Shown here one piece after another: positions 5,478-12,373 of a DNA stretch of 12,373 bases. How positions within the stretch are numbered: position 1 is the stretch's first letter; the number at the start of each line of letters is the position of its first letter. The notes below the pieces were generated by a model. The model was not told the origin of the DNA and searched no databases. It saw nothing but the letters and a program-made list of their open reading frames with translations. Both the position numbers and the translations under genes were made by a program. The DNA is from Nocardioidaceae bacterium (GTDB taxonomy: Bacteria; Actinomycetota; Actinomycetes; Propionibacteriales; Nocardioidaceae), in contig JACCZI010000152.1 of the NCBI GenBank assembly GCA_013696015.1, positions 1 to 12,373 of the forward strand, given 5' to 3'.

Positions 5478-5664
5478 GTGCCGAGTTGACCATGTAAGGG
5501 TGCCCCAAACTTGCTGCAGCTCCGCACCGGGTAACCCCGTCAACCTCATGACCAACCCGCATGACGAGATGACCGGCTTCCAGATCGACCCCAACGCACT
5601 TGCGGTCAACTGCGAGTCCGCTGTCACTCGGCTGCTCGGTGACGTGGACGAGACCGATTCGTCC

Positions 5665-5670
5665 TACAGT
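5665..5670 (+). promoter_or_regulatory. -10 element for a leaderless pepN transcript
   Basis: TACAGT fits the TANNNT -10 pattern, and seven bases separate it from the pepN ATG at 5678. The transcript would therefore begin at or next to the A of the start codon. No ribosome binding site is visible before the ATG, which fits leaderless translation, common in actinobacteria. I see no good -35 sequence at 16-19 bases. Confidence 0.5.
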
Positions 5671-5677
5671 GTCCGGC

Positions 5678-8107
<2,430 letters not shown>

Positions 8108-8119
<12 letters not shown>

Positions 8120-8134
8120 CGCGTACGCCGCCCG
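8108..8134. terminator. Possible bidirectional hairpin between convergent genes
   Basis: CGGGCGG (8108-8114) pairs with CCGCCCG (8128-8134) across a 13-base loop that includes the pepN stop codon (8117-8119). A smaller CCCgTCaGGG dyad follows at 8141-8150, over the acetyltransferase stop. There is no T-tract, so termination here would be of the tail-less kind often seen in high-GC bacteria, or the pairing may be incidental. Confidence 0.3.
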
Positions 8135-8144
8135 AGACGTCCCG

Positions 8145-8720
8145 TCAGGGAAGTGAGCGCACCACGCGGGCGGGGTTGCCGACGGCGAGCACGCCGTCCG
8201 GCAGGTCGCGGGTCACCACGGCGCCCGCACCGACCACCGTGTCGGCGCCGATCGTCACGCCGGGCAACACCATCACTCCCCCGCCCAGCCAGACGTTGTC
8301 CCCAATGCGGATCGGTGCCGCCCGCTCCCACCGATCCCGGCGGGCCCGTGCCTCCAGGGGGTGGATCGGCGTCAGCAGCTGCACGTTCGGCCCCACCTGG
8401 ACCGCGTCGCCGATGGCGATGGCGGCGACGTCGGCCAGCTGGCAGCCGTAGTTGAGGAACGTCCCGGCGCCGATCGTGACGTTGCTGCCGTAGTCGACGT
8501 ACACCGGCGATCGGACCTCGACGCCGTCGCCCACCATGCCGAGCAGCCCGACGAGGAGGCTCCGGCGCCGTTCGACATCGGCCGGGGGGCAGGCGTTGAA
8601 GGCGGCGCTCACCTCCGCCCGTTGCCGCTGCACCTCCGCGATCTCGTCGTCGGTGATGTACCACTCCCCCGCGGCCATGCGCTCGCGATGGGAACGTCCG
8701 TCCACCTGCTCACACGTCAC
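8145..8720 (-). CDS. Sugar O-acetyltransferase (maltose/galactoside acetyltransferase, NodL-LacA-Maa family)
   Basis: The 191-residue protein carries the Mac domain start MAAGEWYITDDEI (15-27), which caps these enzymes, then a left-handed beta helix built from hexapeptide repeats. Examples are VYVDYGSNVTIGAG (73-86), IAIGDAVQVGPNV (101-113) and IRIGDNVWLGGGVMVLPGVT (137-156), continuing to GAVVTRDLPDGVLAVGNPARVV. His120 in TPIHPLEAR is the probable catalytic base, and FLNYGC (88-93) matches the conserved Asn-containing loop. It would transfer acetyl from acetyl-CoA to a sugar or sugar-like acceptor in the cytosol, probably as a trimer. I take the GTG at 8720 as start because a TANNNT -10 lies six bases upstream. 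An AGGA about seven bases away is an alternative signal, and GTG 8705 and ATG 8678 are possible shorter starts. The acceptor is unknown. Confidence 0.88.
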   Translation of the reverse strand: MTCEQVDGRSHRERMAAGEWYITDDEIAEVQRQRAEVSAAFNACPPADVERRRSLLVGLLGMVGDGVEVRSPVYVDYGSNVTIGAGTFLNYGCQLADVAAIAIGDAVQVGPNVQLLTPIHPLEARARRDRWERAAPIRIGDNVWLGGGVMVLPGVTIGADTVVGAGAVVTRDLPDGVLAVGNPARVVRSLP

Positions 8721-8726
8721 CGCGGC

Positions 8727-8732
8727 ATCCTA
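8727..8732 (-). promoter_or_regulatory. -10 element for the acetyltransferase, probably leaderless
   Basis: On the minus strand TAGGAT (8732-8727) fits TANNNT and is six bases from the GTG at 8720, so transcription would begin at or beside the start codon. The same bases include AGGA, which could instead act as a ribosome binding site if transcription starts further upstream. No clear -35 is visible. Confidence 0.4.
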
Positions 8733-8780
8733 GGTGCGGACACGCGGCCCCACCGGAACGATCCTGTCGGTGCCGGCGAT

Positions 8781-8786
8781 TAGCGT
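8781..8786 (+). promoter_or_regulatory. -10 element for the sbcDC operon, probably leaderless
   Basis: TAGCGT fits TANNNT and is followed by seven bases and then the GTG at 8794. There is no purine-rich ribosome binding site before the GTG. The 73-base spacer between the acetyltransferase and sbcD thus holds two divergent -10 elements about 48 bases apart. No convincing -35 is visible. Confidence 0.4.
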
Positions 8787-8793
8787 CGCAGCC

Positions 8794-10011
8794 GTGCGCA
8801 TCCTCCACACCTCCGACTGGCACCTCGGGCGGTCCTTCCACCGCGAAGGGCTGCTCGACGCGCAGGCGGCCTTCGTGGACTCGCTGCTGGAGACGGTGCG
8901 CGCGCAGGCGGTCGACCTGGTGGTCGTCGCCGGGGACGTCTACGACCGTGCGGTGCCACCTGTCGATGCGGTGCACCTGGCCAACGAGGCGTTGCAGCGG
9001 CTCGCGGCGCTGCGCATCCCGACCGTCATCACCTCCGGCAACCATGACTCCGCGTCACGGCTGGGCTTTGCTGCCGACCTGATCACCGCTGCGGGAGTGC
9101 ACCTGCGCACCGACTGCGCCCGTCTGTCCGAGCCGGTGCTGCTGGACGACCGGTTCGGCCCGGTCGCCGTCTACGGCCTGCCCTACCTCGAACCGGAGTC
9201 GCTGACACAGCGCTGGCAGCTTGACGACCGCTCCCACGCTGCGGTCACGGCCGCGGCCATGGCGATGGTGCGCGCGGACCTGGCGCAGCGGGCAGCGGGG
9301 ACCCGGTCGGTGGTGCTGGCGCACAGCTGGGTGACGGGCGGCACCCCGAGCGACAGCGAGCGAGACATCTCGGTCGGGGGTGTCTGCCACGTGCCGGTTG
9401 CGACGTTCGACGACCTCGACTACGTGGCACTGGGCCACCTGCACGGCCGACAGCAGATCACGCCGCGGGTGAGATACAGCGGATCCCCGCTGGCGTACTC
9501 GTTCAGCGAGACCGACCACGTCAAGGGTTCATGGCTTGTGGAGCTCGGCAACGACGGCTTCGAGCGGGCCGACTTCGTCGCGGCGCCGGTCCCCCGACGT
9601 CTGGGGCGGCTGAGGGGCCGGCTCGACGACCTGCTCACGAACTCCCGGTACGACGACCTCGAGGACCGCTGGCTGCAGGTCACGCTGACCGATCGGCAGC
9701 GGCCGCGGGCTGCGATGGAGCGGTTGCGCGAAGGACGCTTTCCGCACGTGCTGATGCTCGGCTTCGAGCCGGAGGGCCGGGATGCGACCCCCCTGTCGTC
9801 GGCGCCGATCGTGACCGGCCGCTCCGAGCGCGACATCGTGACCGACTTCGTCACCGCGGTGCGTGAGGTGCCTGCCGACCTCGATGAGCGGGCGCTGCTC
9901 GAGGCGGCCTGCGAAGGCTGCCGCAAGCCGCTCGACGAGCTGATGCTGGAGGCGCAGCGCGCCGGCGCCGCAGCGGAGATCCCGGGCGCACCAGGTCGGA
10001 GGGCCGGCTGA
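8794..10011 (+). CDS. sbcD: DNA repair nuclease subunit SbcD (Mre11-type phosphoesterase)
   Basis: The 405-residue protein is the nuclease subunit of the SbcCD complex, which cuts DNA hairpins and processes double-strand ends. The calcineurin-like metal site is complete: DWHLG at 8-12 (Asp8, His10), GDVYDR at 47-52 (Asp48), GNHDS at 82-86 (Asn83, His84), AHSWVTGG at 176-183 (His177) and GHLHGRQ at 214-220 (His215, His217). A capping region follows, ending in Ala/Gly-rich residues. I chose the GTG at 8794 because it begins directly with RILHTSDWHLG, the normal SbcD N-terminus. An upstream ATG at 8734 would add 20 unrelated residues and precede the likely promoter. The TGA stop shares its last base with the sbcC ATG (TGATG), so the two subunits are translationally coupled. 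Confidence 0.96.
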   Translation: MRILHTSDWHLGRSFHREGLLDAQAAFVDSLLETVRAQAVDLVVVAGDVYDRAVPPVDAVHLANEALQRLAALRIPTVITSGNHDSASRLGFAADLITAAGVHLRTDCARLSEPVLLDDRFGPVAVYGLPYLEPESLTQRWQLDDRSHAAVTAAAMAMVRADLAQRAAGTRSVVLAHSWVTGGTPSDSERDISVGGVCHVPVATFDDLDYVALGHLHGRQQITPRVRYSGSPLAYSFSETDHVKGSWLVELGNDGFERADFVAAPVPRRLGRLRGRLDDLLTNSRYDDLEDRWLQVTLTDRQRPRAAMERLREGRFPHVLMLGFEPEGRDATPLSSAPIVTGRSERDIVTDFVTAVREVPADLDERALLEAACEGCRKPLDELMLEAQRAGAAAEIPGAPGRRAG

Positions 10012-12373
10012 TGCGGCTGCACCGTCTCGAGATCACGGCCTTCGGACCCTTCGCCGACACGGTTGGCGTCGACTTCGACGCATTGGGCGAGGCCGGCCTT
10101 TTCCTTGTCACCGGCAGCACCGGTGCCGGCAAGACCAGCCTGCTCGACGCGGTGTGCTTTGCGTTGTTCGGCCAGGTCCCCGGTGACCGCCAGCAGGCGG
10201 CCCGGCTGCGCTGTGACGCCGCGGCGCCGGCATCGGTCCCCAGGGTCGAGATGGTCGTGAGCGTCGGGGGGCGACGGCTTCGCTTCGTCCGGTCCCCCGC
10301 CTGGCAGCGACCGAAGGCGCGAGGCACGGGCACCACGCCGGCCCAGGCGACGGCGCTGGCGGAGGAGTGGCGAGCCGGTGGCTGGGAGACGTTGGCGACG
10401 CGCATTCCCGACGTGAGCCAGCTCGCGGCGAGCGTGATGGGCATGGACGTGCACCAGTTCACCCAGGTCGTGATGTTGCCGCAGGGCAGATTCCAGGAGT
10501 TCCTTCGGTCGGGGAGCGATTCTCGCAAGGCCGTGCTGGAACGGCTGTTCGCCACCTCACGCTTCCGAGACGTGGAGCGGTGGCTGGTCTGGCACCGGCA
10601 GCAGACCGGGCGCACCGACGCGGAGCACCACCGCGCTGCCGCCACACTCGCCGACCAGATCGCGGCCGTCGCAGCAACGGACGGCCCGGGAGACGACAGC
10701 TCCTGCTGGTGTGGCTGGGCCACCGCCACCGCAGCAGAGCTGGCTCGACGGGCCCGCGCCGCCGCCGTTCGGGTCTCCGAACTGCACGAGCGCGTAGACG
10801 GTTGCCGCCGCTCGCTCGAGGACCACACTCGACGCACCTCGTTGCGCGAGTCGGGGGTGTCCGCGCAGGCAGCGCTTGACGTGTTGGACGCGCAACGCGA
10901 GCACGTGGCGCAGGCGCAACAGCGGTTGGACTCCAGCGATCAGGCCCGTGAGGTGGTGGCTCTCCTCGACCCGCTCGACGAGGCGGAGCGGGCAGTGCAC
11001 CTCAGCTTGCAAGCCGTCGACCTGATGCGCGGCGTTGCGAGAAGGACCGGTTCGGTACTTCCGCCCGACGACCTGCCACTGCGCAAGCAGGTCGCTGCTG
11101 TGGACGGTCTGCGAGCGGCCACCGAGGCCGATCTGAGCTCGCTCCGCACCTGGAGCGAGCTCGTGGCATCCAGCCGCATCCTGCGCGCGAAGCTCGCAGA
11201 CCTGCTGCGGCAGCAGCAACAGGTGGCGGCACGGCGCGCCCACCTGCTTACCCGGTTGAACGCACTGGCGGAGCAGATCGAGCAGCTACGCGACGCGCTT
11301 GCGCAGGCGCGTACGACTGCGTGCGGCATCGACCGGATCGAGGCGCAGCTGCACTCCGCGCGCGCGGTGCTGAGCGCCGCCCAGGCGCTGCCGGAGGCCC
11401 GCGACGAGCTGAATCGGCGGCGCCAACGGTTCGACGCTGCGGTCACGCAGCACAACGACGCGCGCGACGTCCTCAACGACCTCCGAGACCGCAGGCTGGC
11501 GGGTGCCGCAATCTGGCTTGCGAGCTCGCTGACAGCCGGTGCCCCCTGCCCGGTGTGCGGGGGCTGCGAGCACCCGGCCCCAGCCGCTGGGACCGACGGC
11601 GTCCCTGACGAGGCCGACGAGCACGCCGCCCGGGCCGAGGTGGCCACCGCGGCGCGCAAACGGGATGCCGCAACGGCCGAGCACGACGGAGCGCAGACCG
11701 CCTGGCTCACTCTGCAAGGTCGTGCGGCCGGCGCTGACATCGAGTCGGCTCTCGAAACGGTCGAGTCCCTCGCGGCCGCGCACCAGCACGCGCGTCAGGC
11801 AGCCGCAGCAGCTGAGGAGGTATCCCTCCGACTCGTCGAACGCGAGGCAGAGCTGACCGGGCTCGGGGCCGAGCTGCTGGACCACGACGCCGAGCTGGCG
11901 TCCCTGACCGAGCAGGTCGGCCTCCGCCGCGGGCAGCTCGAGGCCCTGCTGGACCGCCACACGGCGGCGGACCCCGACGAAACCGACGCCACCCTCGACG
12001 TCGACCTGGCCGAGGCCGGTGAGCGGCTCGACGCGCTGGAACAGTTGGCTCCACAGCTGCGCGACCTGGTCACCGCGCAACGGGTCGCCACGACTGCGCG
12101 GCGCCACGCCGAGCAGTCAGCTCACGACGGCGGCTTCGCGGATCTGGATGCGGCCCGGGGCGCCGCACTCCCGCCAGCCCAACGTGACGAGCTGCACGGG
12201 GTGCTCGAGCGGTACCGGGCGGCCGTGCAGGAGGCCACCGCAACCCGCGACGACCCTGAGGTGCAGACCGCGCTCGGGACGGTCCAGCCGGACGTGGCGG
12301 CGGCTCGCACCAGCCTGCTGGACGCGGAGCGCGAGCACGCGGCGGCGCTCGAGGCCGCCGGACAGCTCCGCAG
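10011..12373 (+). CDS. sbcC: DNA repair ATPase subunit SbcC (Rad50-like), cut by the right edge
   Basis: The frame is open from the ATG at 10011 to the window edge: 787 codons without a stop. The N-terminal ATPase half is intact, with LEITAFGPF at 6-14, the Walker A loop GSTGAGKTSLLDA at 35-47 (Lys41), and the Q-loop VVMLPQGRFQEFL at 153-165 (Gln158). Long Arg/Glu/Ala-rich coiled coil fills about 180-500. The zinc hook CPVCGGCEHP follows (Cys513 and Cys516, with an extra Cys519), and then the returning coiled coil. The signature motif, Walker B and C-terminal lobe must lie beyond the edge; with the hook at 513 the whole protein should be roughly 1,000 residues. It pairs with SbcD, using ATP-driven motion and hook-mediated dimerisation to gate the nuclease. 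A small Cys pair (Cys232 and Cys234) near the start of the coil is unusual. Confidence 0.96.
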   Translation, partial: MRLHRLEITAFGPFADTVGVDFDALGEAGLFLVTGSTGAGKTSLLDAVCFALFGQVPGDRQQAARLRCDAAAPASVPRVEMVVSVGGRRLRFVRSPAWQRPKARGTGTTPAQATALAEEWRAGGWETLATRIPDVSQLAASVMGMDVHQFTQVVMLPQGRFQEFLRSGSDSRKAVLERLFATSRFRDVERWLVWHRQQTGRTDAEHHRAAATLADQIAAVAATDGPGDDSSCWCGWATATAAELARRARAAAVRVSELHERVDGCRRSLEDHTRRTSLRESGVSAQAALDVLDAQREHVAQAQQRLDSSDQAREVVALLDPLDEAERAVHLSLQAVDLMRGVARRTGSVLPPDDLPLRKQVAAVDGLRAATEADLSSLRTWSELVASSRILRAKLADLLRQQQQVAARRAHLLTRLNALAEQIEQLRDALAQARTTACGIDRIEAQLHSARAVLSAAQALPEARDELNRRRQRFDAAVTQHNDARDVLNDLRDRRLAGAAIWLASSLTAGAPCPVCGGCEHPAPAAGTDGVPDEADEHAARAEVATAARKRDAATAEHDGAQTAWLTLQGRAAGADIESALETVESLAAAHQHARQAAAAAEEVSLRLVEREAELTGLGAELLDHDAELASLTEQVGLRRGQLEALLDRHTAADPDETDATLDVDLAEAGERLDALEQLAPQLRDLVTAQRVATTARRHAEQSAHDGGFADLDAARGAALPPAQRDELHGVLERYRAAVQEATATRDDPEVQTALGTVQPDVAAARTSLLDAEREHAAALEAAGQLR

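Noticed and set aside
5387..5527. Upstream extension of the LEA-like protein
   Set aside because: Would start upstream of the GTTT-N15-GGGTAC promoter, and GGAGG supports ATG 5386.
9420..10454. 344-residue minus-strand frame opposite sbcD and sbcC
   Set aside because: Antisense shadow of two genes with complete catalytic motifs; no start signal or domain.
10940..12107. Minus-strand frames of 266 and 273 codons opposite sbcC
   Set aside because: Ser/Arg/Ala- and Gly/Val-rich composition is the complement of the sbcC coiled coil; no independent evidence.

Overview
The window comes from a high-GC Gram-positive bacterium (Actinomycetota). Every gene uses codons strongly biased to G/C in third position and GTG starts are common. 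The gene families (actinobacterial holin-X, DUF3618, M1 aminopeptidase N, YbdK-type carboxylate-amine ligase, SbcCD) are typical of free-living actinobacteria. The genus cannot be fixed from the sequence alone.

Layout. Positions 1-870 hold no convincing gene but are packed with inverted repeats: a small palindrome (164-174), an imperfect 17-bp stem (234-289) with stray copies of its arm motif, and two strong hairpins (489-517 and 612-644) that share an identical 7-base loop and differ by a compensated base pair. Positions 871-5386 hold seven minus-strand genes with tiny gaps or start/stop overlaps, probably one operon. In order of transcription they are a LEA-like protein with a Tyr-rich tail, a holin-X-type membrane protein, a DUF3618 membrane protein, an alpha/beta hydrolase, a YbdK-family carboxylate-amine ligase and two small four-helix membrane proteins. 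Upstream of the first gene is a good match to the actinobacterial SigB/SigF general-stress promoter (GTTT-N15-GGGTAC, 5453-5477).

On the other side of the 291-bp divergent spacer, pepN (5678-8119, plus strand) encodes a cytosolic zinc aminopeptidase. It converges on a minus-strand sugar O-acetyltransferase (8145-8720). This is divergent from sbcD (8794-10011), which overlaps sbcC (from 10011) by one base. sbcC runs off the right edge after 787 codons, past the zinc hook but before the C-terminal ATPase lobe.

How the parts relate. SbcD and SbcC form one nuclease/ATPase complex that processes DNA ends and hairpins. PepN and the acetyltransferase are independent housekeeping or accessory enzymes. 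The seven-gene operon looks like an envelope and stress module: three proteins with membrane segments and LEA-like helices, followed by two enzymes and two small membrane proteins. Its joint function is unknown. Three genes (pepN, the acetyltransferase and sbcD) have a TANNNT -10 element placed 6-7 bases before the start codon, so all three may be transcribed as leaderless mRNAs.
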